NCBI RefSeq assembly: GCF_000377665.1
Contig: NZ_KB898647.1
Location: 375,559 to 439,558, forward strand
Direction of reading: 5' to 3'
Origin: Vreelandella zhanjiangensis DSM 21076
GTDB taxonomy: Bacteria > Pseudomonadota > Gammaproteobacteria > Pseudomonadales > Halomonadaceae
Length of the DNA: 64,000 nucleotides
Of this stretch, positions 20,598 through 28,769 are shown piece after piece. The translations under genes were made by a program, and so were the position numbers. How positions within the stretch are numbered: the stretch's first letter is position 1; each line of letters starts with the position of its first letter. The notes beneath the pieces were generated by a model. It was given only the letters and a program-made list of their open reading frames with translations. It did not search any database and was not told where the DNA came from.

Positions 20598-21641
20598 TTA
20601 TCTAAAGCGGCTAAGCTTGGCCTCATGCGCTGAAGCCTGCTGCCCGAGACGCTTAAAGCCGAACCATAGCAGAACAGGAGCGCCTGCGAGTATGTAAAGG
20701 TGATACGACACCAGCCGCCAGATCAATACCGCCGCACCTATTTGAGCCGTCGTTAAAAAAGGCATTAACAACGCGCTAACGCCTACCTCGGCAGTACCCG
20801 CACCGCCTGGCAGAAAGCTGAATTGGCTAGCAGCCATGCCCAGCATCTGAGTAAAGAATGTCCAGAGCCAGTCGATATTGCCACCCACGCCCATCACCGC
20901 CAAATACAGCAGGCTGTAACGAGCGCACCAGTGCATTACTGTGAGTACCCATACCGCCCCCAGTATCCGTTTAGGAAGTTTGAGCGTACGTAAAAATGCC
21001 TGGCGACAACGTAACGAACGACGAAGCAGCGTGCGCTGCCAAGTGCGCCTAAAAAAACGGCTGTTGGTAAATATGCCAAGCCGCCAGCGCGGAAACGTCC
21101 ACAGACACAGTGACACCAGCACGATAACCGTGAGTAGCCCCAACAGGGACCACTGAATTAAGGTTTGATAGGGCCAGCCGGTATCGACGGTCAGGGTATA
21201 AGCTGCCAAGCCACTCAATAAGCTGATGAAAAATAGCGAATCGAACCCCTGGTCGATCAAAAATACACCGGCCCCTTTCGCGGGCGACAGGTCACGCCGG
21301 GCCAGCAGTGTGAGCAAAACTGCAGGCCCTCCGCTTCCTCCAGGCGTTGCGCAAAGTGCACACTTGGTGGCTAGTTCAATACCTAAAGCGCTACGTTGAT
21401 TCATGGGGCCTGCACGCCCATTCAATAAAAGGCGCAGCCTTAAGGCATTCAAATTCCAGCACAGCACGGCTAACGCCAGCATGCCCAGAAAAATTGAGAA
21501 AGGAAACGCTGCCAGCTCGCTCCAGGCGGCATCCCCACCTATCCAATGGGTGAGCAGTAACGGTGCTGACAACGCCAAAGTAATGAAAAGTAGATGAAGC
21601 AACCACTTAGACTGGATAAGGTGTTTAACCGTTTTTGGCAT
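20598..21641 (-). CDS. Flippase-like integral membrane protein (LPG-synthase TM family)
   Basis: A 347-residue protein with about eight membrane helices of the lysylphosphatidylglycerol-synthase transmembrane family (UPF0104). Features include CALCATPGGSGGPAVLLTLL with its Gly/Pro-rich turn and FSFLPGGAGTAEVGVSALL near residue 275, the two conserved PGG loops of the family. The soluble aminoacyl-transfer domain of MprF is absent. Such stand-alone proteins are thought to move or anchor lipids. It overlaps the preceding glycosyltransferase gene by 17 bp, so both are one unit, and a role in glycolipid export is an inference from that pairing. Confidence 0.8.
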   Translation of the reverse strand: MPKTVKHLIQSKWLLHLLFITLALSAPLLLTHWIGGDAAWSELAAFPFSIFLGMLALAVLCWNLNALRLRLLLNGRAGPMNQRSALGIELATKCALCATPGGSGGPAVLLTLLARRDLSPAKGAGVFLIDQGFDSLFFISLLSGLAAYTLTVDTGWPYQTLIQWSLLGLLTVIVLVSLCLWTFPRWRLGIFTNSRFFRRTWQRTLLRRSLRCRQAFLRTLKLPKRILGAVWVLTVMHWCARYSLLYLAVMGVGGNIDWLWTFFTQMLGMAASQFSFLPGGAGTAEVGVSALLMPFLTTAQIGAAVLIWRLVSYHLYILAGAPVLLWFGFKRLGQQASAHEAKLSRFR

Positions 21642-22743
21642 GAAATTGCTGCGTTTCGGGTTGATGGAGCGCCTGATAATGCTTTAAAAGATCAAGAATA
21701 ACCTTATCCCAGTTAAAGTGGCGTTCAACATGGCGGCGAGCGTAGCGCCCGCTGGCCGCGATATCGCGGTTAAAAAGTGCGTGGCAGGCATCCGCCATCG
21801 CATCAGGATCAAGGGGCTTACAAAGAACACCGCCCCCCAGAGGCACGTTTTCAGCCAGGGCGCCGATATTGGCAGCAATAACCGGTAGGCCGCACGCCAT
21901 TGCCTCCTGTGCAACCAGCCCAAACGTTTCCCGAGTGCCTGCATGAAGCAGTGCGTCGCTACTGGCTAATGCTGTGGCAACCTCATGAGCATTACAACAG
22001 CGATCCACCACCGATACATTGCTGGGAACCTGGCGCGGCATGCCCGGCCCGATTAACAAAAGATGGTACTGGCTACCCAGCTTGCGCATGGTGGCAAGCA
22101 GCACATCAATATTTTTTTCGCGTGAATAGCGCCCAACGAAAATCAGCAGGCGCTTGTCTGGAGCAATACCCAGCGTGCTGCGCATATGCGGGTCATGGGC
22201 GCCGGGATGGAAACGCTCAAGATCAACGCCCAACGGCTGCACGCGTACATTAGGCACACCCCATTCAAGTAGCCGATCAGCTATCGTCTGAGACGGGGCT
22301 AAAACACTATCGAAGCGCGAGTAAAGATCCACGACGTAGCGCTCAAGACGCTTGCACACCCGTTTGCCGAAACGATCACCCATTAGACGCGGCAGATCGG
22401 AATGATAGAAGCCGGAGACCGGCACCCCCAGTTTTTGACCAGCGGAAAGAGCTGACCATGCCGTCACATAGGGGTCACCCGCTTCGATCAAATCCGGGTT
22501 TAGATCTATCAATCTTTGCCGCCAGGGCGCGCCGCGCACGGGAAAACGATAGCCTTGACCCAACGGCAGCCTTAGCGCGGGCAGGGTATGCAGATCGCCG
22601 AGACTATCGCGCTCGGCGCCAGGCACAAGCAGGCTCGCACGAAAGTCGGGATAGCGACTCATGACGCGATGCTTGGCCTGTAAATAAGTGCGGACTCCGC
22701 CGCTGGCGGGCGCATGAAACATGGTCACATCGGCAATATGCAA
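21625..22743 (-). CDS. GT4-family glycosyltransferase
   Basis: A 372-residue GT-B glycosyltransferase. The N-terminal ADVTMFHAPASGGVRTYL holds the Gly-rich acceptor loop, FYHSDLP is typical of lipid or mannosyl transferases of the PimB/SqdX type, and LIFVGRYSREKNIDVLL opens the donor domain. The E-x7-E donor motif is in GTRETFGLVAQEAMACGLPV (about residues 275-295). The start is TTG at 22743, with GGAGG five bases upstream and canonical N-terminal sequence right after it. The overlap with the flippase-like gene suggests that the sugar acceptor is a lipid. Confidence 0.85.
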   Translation of the reverse strand: MHIADVTMFHAPASGGVRTYLQAKHRVMSRYPDFRASLLVPGAERDSLGDLHTLPALRLPLGQGYRFPVRGAPWRQRLIDLNPDLIEAGDPYVTAWSALSAGQKLGVPVSGFYHSDLPRLMGDRFGKRVCKRLERYVVDLYSRFDSVLAPSQTIADRLLEWGVPNVRVQPLGVDLERFHPGAHDPHMRSTLGIAPDKRLLIFVGRYSREKNIDVLLATMRKLGSQYHLLLIGPGMPRQVPSNVSVVDRCCNAHEVATALASSDALLHAGTRETFGLVAQEAMACGLPVIAANIGALAENVPLGGGVLCKPLDPDAMADACHALFNRDIAASGRYARRHVERHFNWDKVILDLLKHYQALHQPETQQFHAKNG

Positions 22744-23085
22744 AGCAACCTCCGAGCCATCAAAGTGTCATCGGTTTATCATAATGCAGAGATAAGTCAG
22801 TTATACGACAGTTATCGCCAGCTGACCAGTTTGGCCAGCTCAGAGTACCTGAATATTCAGTACTTACCTGCGTTTTTGCCTTGTTAAGCCCCCTTGTGCT
22901 GGTAATGCTCATAGAAATTCCCATCTTTGTTAAAACTTCTGGGTATTCACTCTTAGCCTGATCTGTCGTCTTGACTATAACAACGCTTAATCTATTCTAA
23001 CATCCATGTGGATGGTTTCTGGATTCCATAAGGATGGTTTTTTAGCCTTATCCTGCATTGTGATAAGGCCACTGAGGAAGTAAAC
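22744..23085. other. Divergent intergenic region with two inverted repeats
   Basis: 342 bp, no gene. It lies between the glycosyltransferase (leftward) and the RHH regulator (rightward). It contains CATCCA-TG-TGGATG at 23001-23014 and GCCTTATC-N9-GATAAGGC at 23045-23069. Both are close to the regulator start and are candidate operators. Confidence 0.5.
23045..23069 (+). promoter_or_regulatory. Candidate operator of the RHH regulator
   Basis: Perfect 8-bp inverted repeat GCCTTATC (23045-23052) / GATAAGGC (23062-23069) ending 16 bp before the start codon of the CopG-type regulator. RHH proteins commonly repress their own operon from such sites. Assignment is by position only. Confidence 0.4.
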
Positions 23086-23502
23086 ATGAGCGTGCATGAA
23101 TTACGCCGTAAGCCTGGCGACTCCAGCGAAAAGATCACGATTAATTTGGGAGTCATCGATCTGGGGCAGATCGACCTGCTGGTTCAGGAAGGGTTTTACT
23201 CCAACCGAACCGATTTGATTCGTACGGCTATCCGTAATCAGTTGGCAACCCATGCCGAGGTGGTTAAAGAAACCGTATCGCGTAAATCTTTCGTACTCGG
23301 GCTGGAGCACTACAGTCGCTCGGATTTAGAAGCCGTTCAGGCGGCGGGGGAGATGCTGCAGATTCAGGTTCTGGGCATGGCCAGCATTGCAAACGATGTT
23401 ACCCCCGAGCTTGCCGCCGCTACCATCGAATCGGTAGTTGTGCTCGGCGCCTTAAATGCCAGCGCTGCGGTGAAGGCTGCGTTGGCAGACCGCATCCACT
23501 GA
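23086..23502 (+). CDS. CopG-family (ribbon-helix-helix) transcriptional regulator
   Basis: A 138-residue protein. Residues about 16-52 form a ribbon-helix-helix: a KITINLG strand, then IDLLVQEGFYSNRTDLIRTA. The C-terminal 80 residues (LGMASIANDVTPELAAATIE and what follows) are Ala/Val-rich, lack metal ligands and are not NikR-like; I do not recognise a ligand. GAGGAAG precedes the ATG. The PHB-depolymerase-family esterase starts 23 bp downstream in the same direction, so the regulator most likely controls that operon, perhaps through the inverted repeat at 23045. Confidence 0.8.
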   Translation: MSVHELRRKPGDSSEKITINLGVIDLGQIDLLVQEGFYSNRTDLIRTAIRNQLATHAEVVKETVSRKSFVLGLEHYSRSDLEAVQAAGEMLQIQVLGMASIANDVTPELAAATIESVVVLGALNASAAVKAALADRIH

Positions 23503-23525
23503 ATCCTTGAAGAGGGGCATTGATA

Positions 23526-24704
23526 ATGATCGACGCCACTATGAACCAACGAATGCAAGAAGCGACGCGGCTTACCCGCGCCGGAAAATTGAAGGAGGCC
23601 ATGGCGCTGCTTCTGGGCGATGGGGGTGGTTGCAAGCGTCAGCAGGCACCAAAAGCCTCTTCTCAGCCCGGTAACGTATATGAAAGTACCTGTCAGTTTG
23701 TGAAAGAAGAAGTTTCAAGCGTAAAGCCTGAGGCAGAATCTCCCTCTTTTGGACGTAACACCCGTACCCAAGAGGCACCCGATTGGCGCAGCAAATGGAC
23801 CAGCTTTCAAGGCATGGCGCAGCCTGGTCATACGCCTGGTCGTTCTGAAGAAGCTAAACCCGGAGCCTTTACCGCAGGCAGTTTCAGCAATCGAGCGGGC
23901 GCGCGGGATTACAAAATTTTTCTGCCGAGTAGCTATCACGGACAGGCGATGCCGCTGGTAGTCATGCTGCATGGCTGTACCCAGAATCCGGATGACTTCG
24001 CGGTAGGAACCCATATGAATCAACTGGCCGAAGAGCAGGCGTTTTGCGTGCTTTATCCGGCCCAGCCGATAAGTGCCAACAGCTCCAGATGTTGGAACTG
24101 GTTCAAGGCGAGCGATCAGCAGCGCGACGGCGGTGAGCCCGAGATACTGGCGGGCATGACGCGCGAGATACTCGATACCCATAAGCTTGACGCTACACGG
24201 GTATACGTCGCCGGGCTCTCCGCCGGCGGCGCCATGGCGACAACCTTGGCGATGACCTATCCGGAACTTTTCGCCGCCGTAGGTGTGCACTCCGGGCTGC
24301 CTCACGGCGTGGCCAAGAGCCTGCCTGACGCGCTGGCCGCCATGCAGGGCGGCGCACCCGGGGTAAAAGGGCAGGGGAGTCATCCGGCATCCAGCGTGCC
24401 GGCGATCATCTTTCACGGTGATCGCGACACTACCGTTCACCTGAGCAATGCCGAACGCGTAGCGGCGCAGTACGCCATCACACAGGGCAAGGGGGATGTT
24501 GATGCAGGACGCGTGGCAGGCGGCCATGGCTACACGCGCACGGTCTATCGCGACGCCATGGGTGAGGCGCGCCTGGAGCAGTGGCGCATTCACGGGGCTG
24601 GCCACGCCTGGGCCGGGGGTAGCTCACTAGGAAGTTACACTGACCCCAAAGGGCCGGATGCTTCCAAGGAGATGCTGCGCTTTTTCATGCAGCACCATCA
24701 TTAA
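23526..24704 (+). CDS. PHB-depolymerase-family esterase
   Basis: A 392-residue alpha/beta-hydrolase of the LpqC / PHB depolymerase family. The oxyanion region is LHGCTQNPDDF (about residues 148-158), the nucleophile Ser is in GLSAGGAMA (about 228-236), the acid is in FHGDRDTTVH (about 296), and the catalytic His is in GAGHAWAGG (about 358). There is no signal peptide. The first 100 residues are a charged, low-complexity extension beginning MNQRMQEATRLTRAGKLKEA. I start at ATG 23526 with GAGGGG upstream, not at the TTG two codons earlier. Intracellular hydrolysis of polyhydroxybutyrate or another ester is plausible but unproven. Confidence 0.85.
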   Translation: MIDATMNQRMQEATRLTRAGKLKEAMALLLGDGGGCKRQQAPKASSQPGNVYESTCQFVKEEVSSVKPEAESPSFGRNTRTQEAPDWRSKWTSFQGMAQPGHTPGRSEEAKPGAFTAGSFSNRAGARDYKIFLPSSYHGQAMPLVVMLHGCTQNPDDFAVGTHMNQLAEEQAFCVLYPAQPISANSSRCWNWFKASDQQRDGGEPEILAGMTREILDTHKLDATRVYVAGLSAGGAMATTLAMTYPELFAAVGVHSGLPHGVAKSLPDALAAMQGGAPGVKGQGSHPASSVPAIIFHGDRDTTVHLSNAERVAAQYAITQGKGDVDAGRVAGGHGYTRTVYRDAMGEARLEQWRIHGAGHAWAGGSSLGSYTDPKGPDASKEMLRFFMQHHH

Positions 24705-24732
24705 GAGCACCGTCACAAATAAGGAAGCGATC

Positions 24733-24767
24733 AAAAAAACGGCGGCGCCCCAGGGCGCCGCCGTTTT
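24733..24767. terminator. Bidirectional terminator between esterase and rnb
   Basis: Perfect 15-bp stem AAAACGGCGGCGCCC (24736-24750) with its complement at 24753-24767 and a 2-nt gap. A run and T run flank it, so it serves both convergent genes. Confidence 0.9.
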
Positions 24768-24786
24768 ATGTGCCTGCCTTGCCTGC

Positions 24787-26727
24787 TTATTCGGCGGGCT
24801 TGGCTACCAGCGAGCGGGTCTCTTCGCGCGCTTCCACCAAGGCTACGCGCAAGCTATCGCCCAGCTTGTAGCGTTCTTCGCCTTCGATCTGGATACGGCC
24901 TTCTTTGTCGTCGATCACGACTTTATCGCGATCGCTATGCATCAAGGGCGCTGGAACGAACGCGGTGGCACCATTCGCTAACAGGCGTACGCGCATACCG
25001 CCACGGTTGATCGCCATGATATCGGCATCAAACGTGTCCTGGTTCTGCGCGGCCGGGGTCAAAAAGCGTACATAGAGCCAGTCTTTTACATCACGCTCGG
25101 CCATACGGTTCAAGCGGCGACGCTCGGTGAGCTGCTCGGTGAGCTGTTGGCTCGCTTCAGCCGGTGCCTGCTCGCTTTTTAGCACACGCTTGATCAAGCG
25201 GTGGTTGACCATATCGCCGTACTTACGAATCGGCGAGGTCCAGGTAGCGTAGGCGGGTAACCCAAGGCCAAAGTGCGGGCCGGGCTGAGCGGACATGCTG
25301 GTAAAGCCCTGGAAGCGGCGCAGGCGAGCATCCAGCCAGGCATCGTCACGGCTCTCAAGCGCACGCTTGAGCTCTTTGTAATGGGCAAGCTCGGTCAGCG
25401 CTTCGCGATCAACGGCGATTTCCTGAGTAGCCAGGAACTCCTGAGCGGCTTCGGCTTTTTCCGGTTCAAACGCACGGTGCACGTTAAAGATACCGTGACC
25501 GATATGGCTTGCCAGGAAGTCCGCACAGCAGGCATTGGCCGCAATCATCGACTCTTCGATCATGCGGTTGGCAATGCGCCGCTCTTCGGTATTAATGGCT
25601 AGTACATTACCCGCCGCATCCAGCTCGAATACGTAATCCGGGCGGTCTTTGAACACCAGAGCGTGCTCGTTACGCCATGCGGTACGCGCTTCGGTCATGT
25701 CGCGTAGCGCGGTCAGCTGCTCGGCAATGTTGTCGGCAGGTGCCCAGTCGCCTTGACCTTCAATCCAGTCGGAAACGCGGTCATACACAAGCTTGGCGTG
25801 GGACTTAACATTGGCTGCGAAGAAGCGGTAGTCGCCCAGGCTGCCGTCGGCATTGATATTCAGCGTACAGGCCAACGCCGGGCGCTCTTTGTCTTCCCAG
25901 AGCGAGCACAGGTCGTCGGCCAGTTGCTCGGGCAGCATAGTGACGTTCTGGCCCGGCAGGTAAACCGTAAACGCGCGGGTGCGGGCTTCCAGATCCGCCG
26001 CATGGCCTTCTTCCACATAGGCTGTTGGGTCGGCAATCGCCACGCTCATCTGCCAGCCGCCTTCCGGGCGGGCACTTATGTGCAGCGCGTCATCCATATC
26101 GCGAGTTTTTTCACCGTCGATAGTGAAAAAAGGCTGTTGGGTAAGGTCTTCGCGGGTCAGACCTTCATCGTGCAGCGGCCATTCGGTGCCAGCATCGGGG
26201 CAGTCCTGTTCCAACGCGTGACGCGCAAGGGTCACGCGCCATGGAACGGCGGGATCATCCGCCTTGGCGACCAACTCGTCGATCTGGGCAAAAAAGCCGC
26301 GGTCGTTTTCTTTGAGCGGGTGGCGAACCAGGCGGGCAACGACCCAATCGCCATCGGCAATGCTGGCTTCGTCCAGGCTGTTCTTGATCCGTGACTTGAG
26401 CACATTGCGGATAGAAGGGTGGTCGGGCACCACGGCCAAACGGTCTTCGCGCTTTTGCACGCGAGCCACAAAGCGGTCAAGACCCGCCTCGATCAGCTTT
26501 TCAGGCTCGACCGACTTTTTGTCACCGTTTTCGTGGATCACCGCTTCCACACGGTCACCGTGAATCACCTGCTTCATCGCGGGGGGCGGCACGAAGTAGG
26601 ATTCACCGTTGTCGGTTTCGAGAAAGCCAAAGCCCTTCTCGGTAGCTTTAATCACCCCTTCAGCGCGCGGGGTGGTATCACGAATTTGTTGCTTGAGCTG
26701 AGCAAGCATAGAATTATTCTGAAGCAT
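24787..26727 (-). CDS. rnb: Exoribonuclease II
   Basis: A 646-residue 3'-to-5' exoribonuclease of the RNB family that degrades single-stranded RNA. Order: N-terminal cold-shock domain (KGFGFLETDNGESYFVPPP), second OB domain, RNB catalytic domain with the Mg-binding acidic cluster in FFTIDGEKTRDMDDALHIS (about residues 200), and a C-terminal S1 domain (about 560-640). The N-terminus MLQNNSMLAQLKQQI aligns with E. coli RNase II, so I start at 26727, although no good Shine-Dalgarno is seen. Length fits RNase II (about 644), not the longer RNase R. Confidence 0.93.
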   Translation of the reverse strand: MLQNNSMLAQLKQQIRDTTPRAEGVIKATEKGFGFLETDNGESYFVPPPAMKQVIHGDRVEAVIHENGDKKSVEPEKLIEAGLDRFVARVQKREDRLAVVPDHPSIRNVLKSRIKNSLDEASIADGDWVVARLVRHPLKENDRGFFAQIDELVAKADDPAVPWRVTLARHALEQDCPDAGTEWPLHDEGLTREDLTQQPFFTIDGEKTRDMDDALHISARPEGGWQMSVAIADPTAYVEEGHAADLEARTRAFTVYLPGQNVTMLPEQLADDLCSLWEDKERPALACTLNINADGSLGDYRFFAANVKSHAKLVYDRVSDWIEGQGDWAPADNIAEQLTALRDMTEARTAWRNEHALVFKDRPDYVFELDAAGNVLAINTEERRIANRMIEESMIAANACCADFLASHIGHGIFNVHRAFEPEKAEAAQEFLATQEIAVDREALTELAHYKELKRALESRDDAWLDARLRRFQGFTSMSAQPGPHFGLGLPAYATWTSPIRKYGDMVNHRLIKRVLKSEQAPAEASQQLTEQLTERRRLNRMAERDVKDWLYVRFLTPAAQNQDTFDADIMAINRGGMRVRLLANGATAFVPAPLMHSDRDKVVIDDKEGRIQIEGEERYKLGDSLRVALVEAREETRSLVAKPAE

Positions 26728-26887
26728 GAGGTCAATCAGTTGGCGAGAGTAGCTTGCCACTATACGGATTCCCGAAGGCCGCGCCAATTATCCGCCGTGG
26801 AAGTTGATATTGGTTATTCACGATCAGCGCTTTACATCGCCTTAAAGGGATCGGTTAAGCTAGCGTTTCATTGACAGGGAGTATGCT

Positions 26888-27697
26888 ATGACACCGCGGC
26901 TGATTGTTTCTGATCTGGATGGCACGCTGTTGGGGCGTGATCATCGTTTGCACGCAGATACCATCGACGTATTGAGAACGCTGGTGAACCACGGCCATCA
27001 CCTGGTGCTGGCATCCGGTAGGCACTATGCCGATATGCGTGTTTTCAGAGATCAGCTCGATGTGCCGATCCACCTGATCAGCAGTAACGGTGCCTATACT
27101 CACGACCCTGAGGATCAGTTGCTGGATGCCAATCATGTCGCTCCTCAGCAGGCTGCCGAACTGATTCAATTACCGCGCCCGGACAGCGTTCGCCTGAGCC
27201 TTTATCTGGACGACGCCTGGTATATCGATGCGGAGTCGCCTCGCCACCTGGAAATGCATGCCGCGACAGGCTTTGTTTACCAGGTCGTCCCGCCTGACCA
27301 GATGCCCAGCGAAGGCATTGGCAAGATACTTTACGGCGGAGCCCCTGAAGAACTGATCAAGATCGAGGCGCTGATCCGTGAAAGCTGCGACGACACTTTG
27401 CATGTCACCTACTCGACAAGTGATTCGCTGGAAATCATGGCCGGAGGTGTTAACAAAGGCGTGGCGCTTTCAGCACTGCTCAAACGGATTTCCGTCGCGC
27501 CTGAAGACTGTTTGGCCTTCGGGGATAACCTGAACGATGTCGAAATGCTCAGCCTGGTAGGCGAGCCACACTTTATGATCAACTCGCACCCAGAGATGGC
27601 GGGACGATTAAGTGCCGCGAAGCAGATAGGCCACCATGGTGAAGCGGCAGTGGCGGTACTGCTGCGCGAGCGGTTTGGTTTGCCGGTCAGCGCTTAG
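26888..27697 (+). CDS. Cof-type HAD-IIB phosphatase
   Basis: A 269-residue haloacid-dehalogenase phosphatase. Motif I DLDGTLLG has the nucleophilic Asp at the N-terminus, motif II is LASGR (about 40), motif III Lys is in GGVNKGVALSALL (about 190), and motif IV is FGDNLNDVEML (about 210). The C2B cap between motifs II and III sets it in the Cof/YidA group, which dephosphorylates sugar phosphates and nucleotides. GGGAG precedes the ATG. Transcribed alone. Exact substrate is not predictable. Confidence 0.9.
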   Translation: MTPRLIVSDLDGTLLGRDHRLHADTIDVLRTLVNHGHHLVLASGRHYADMRVFRDQLDVPIHLISSNGAYTHDPEDQLLDANHVAPQQAAELIQLPRPDSVRLSLYLDDAWYIDAESPRHLEMHAATGFVYQVVPPDQMPSEGIGKILYGGAPEELIKIEALIRESCDDTLHVTYSTSDSLEIMAGGVNKGVALSALLKRISVAPEDCLAFGDNLNDVEMLSLVGEPHFMINSHPEMAGRLSAAKQIGHHGEAAVAVLLRERFGLPVSA

Positions 27698-27713
27698 GTT
27701 GGGTTAGATTACG

Positions 27714-28769
27714 TTAGCGCTCTTGATGAGGCCGTGCGGCAGGGGCGGGTTCTTTGTCCAAGCGTTTGATCTGCCGCCACAAGTCCTGGCGTAAATCGGC
27801 CAGTTTAGGCTGCTCTTCAGGCGTAAACGCCACCGGGCGACACAGCCGCTGGGCACGTAAGCCCAGGCGTGCACTCAGTAACCCGGTGGCAAGCCCCTGG
27901 CCCGCTCGGGCCGAAAGCCGGCCGGCTAAATGTAGCGATAGCATATCCATACTGGCATCAGTGGCAAGCTCACTGGCGCCGGCAAAGGCCATATTGCGTA
28001 GCACGTTGCGAAAAAGACGCAGGCGGCTGGCATAGCCAAGCTCCAGCCCGTACAGGCGGCATAGCCTATCCACCATGACCAGGCTGCGCCATGCTACCAG
28101 CGCCATGTCGACCAGCGTCAGCGGGCTAATCGCCACCATGATTGCGGTTTCTCCCGACATGCGTGTGACCAGACGCTGGGCTTCGCGGTCGCGTGGTGCC
28201 AATAAATGATGGCGCAGCAGCATTTGAATTTCTTCACCGTTATGGTGCGGCTGACAGGCACGCTGAAAGGCCTGCCAGTGCGGGTCGTCGTCTGAGAGTT
28301 TGAGTTGTTGGCGCAGCTGCTCGGCCATTTTTCTGGCTTGGCGGGGCGAGCCTTGGGGCAGTTCAGCCAGATCGCTGCGCAGCCGGTCATGGCGCTTTAA
28401 ACGGCCGAGTCGGCCGAGCTCTTTGAGTACTGAAATGCCGCCAATACCAATCAGGCCGATGCCAAACAGCTGCCACGCCATGGTCATCCACTGGGACTGG
28501 GAAAGCGCCTCGGGAATACCGGTGACTAACTCAATAGTGCCAAGCGTTGCGCCACCCGCCAAGGCAAACATCAACCCCCAGCGTCGCTTGCGCGGCGCTC
28601 CCAGGCTAGTCTCCGGCAGGGCCTGCTCCTCGGCTGCGGTGGTGATTAGCGGCTGATGGGCGTCGGTTGCTTCAAAGCGCTGGCGCTGGCGCAGGCTGGC
28701 TTCCTGTTCGGCAGGGGCTTCAGGCGTATCGTTGAGACGAAAATTGCGCCGTGGCTGAGGGTCGGTCAT
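27714..28769 (-). CDS. ycjF: YcjF-like membrane protein (TIGR01620, DUF697)
   Basis: A 351-residue inner-membrane protein. It has a polar N-terminal 60 residues, two membrane helices (about residues 68-125, including LMFALAGGATLGTIELVTG), and a C-terminal DUF697 domain (about 190-320) rich in Arg/Leu helices. Its ATG overlaps the ycjX stop (ATGA), so the two are translationally coupled as in E. coli, where ycjXF is a heat-shock unit next to pspABC genes. No psp genes are seen here. Function remains undefined. Confidence 0.85.
   Translation of the reverse strand: MTDPQPRRNFRLNDTPEAPAEQEASLRQRQRFEATDAHQPLITTAAEEQALPETSLGAPRKRRWGLMFALAGGATLGTIELVTGIPEALSQSQWMTMAWQLFGIGLIGIGGISVLKELGRLGRLKRHDRLRSDLAELPQGSPRQARKMAEQLRQQLKLSDDDPHWQAFQRACQPHHNGEEIQMLLRHHLLAPRDREAQRLVTRMSGETAIMVAISPLTLVDMALVAWRSLVMVDRLCRLYGLELGYASRLRLFRNVLRNMAFAGASELATDASMDMLSLHLAGRLSARAGQGLATGLLSARLGLRAQRLCRPVAFTPEEQPKLADLRQDLWRQIKRLDKEPAPAARPHQER

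Noticed and set aside
23086..23502. Possibility that the RHH gene is a second nikR
   Set aside because: The His/Cys nickel ligands are absent and the C-terminal domain differs; the true NikR is at 41032.
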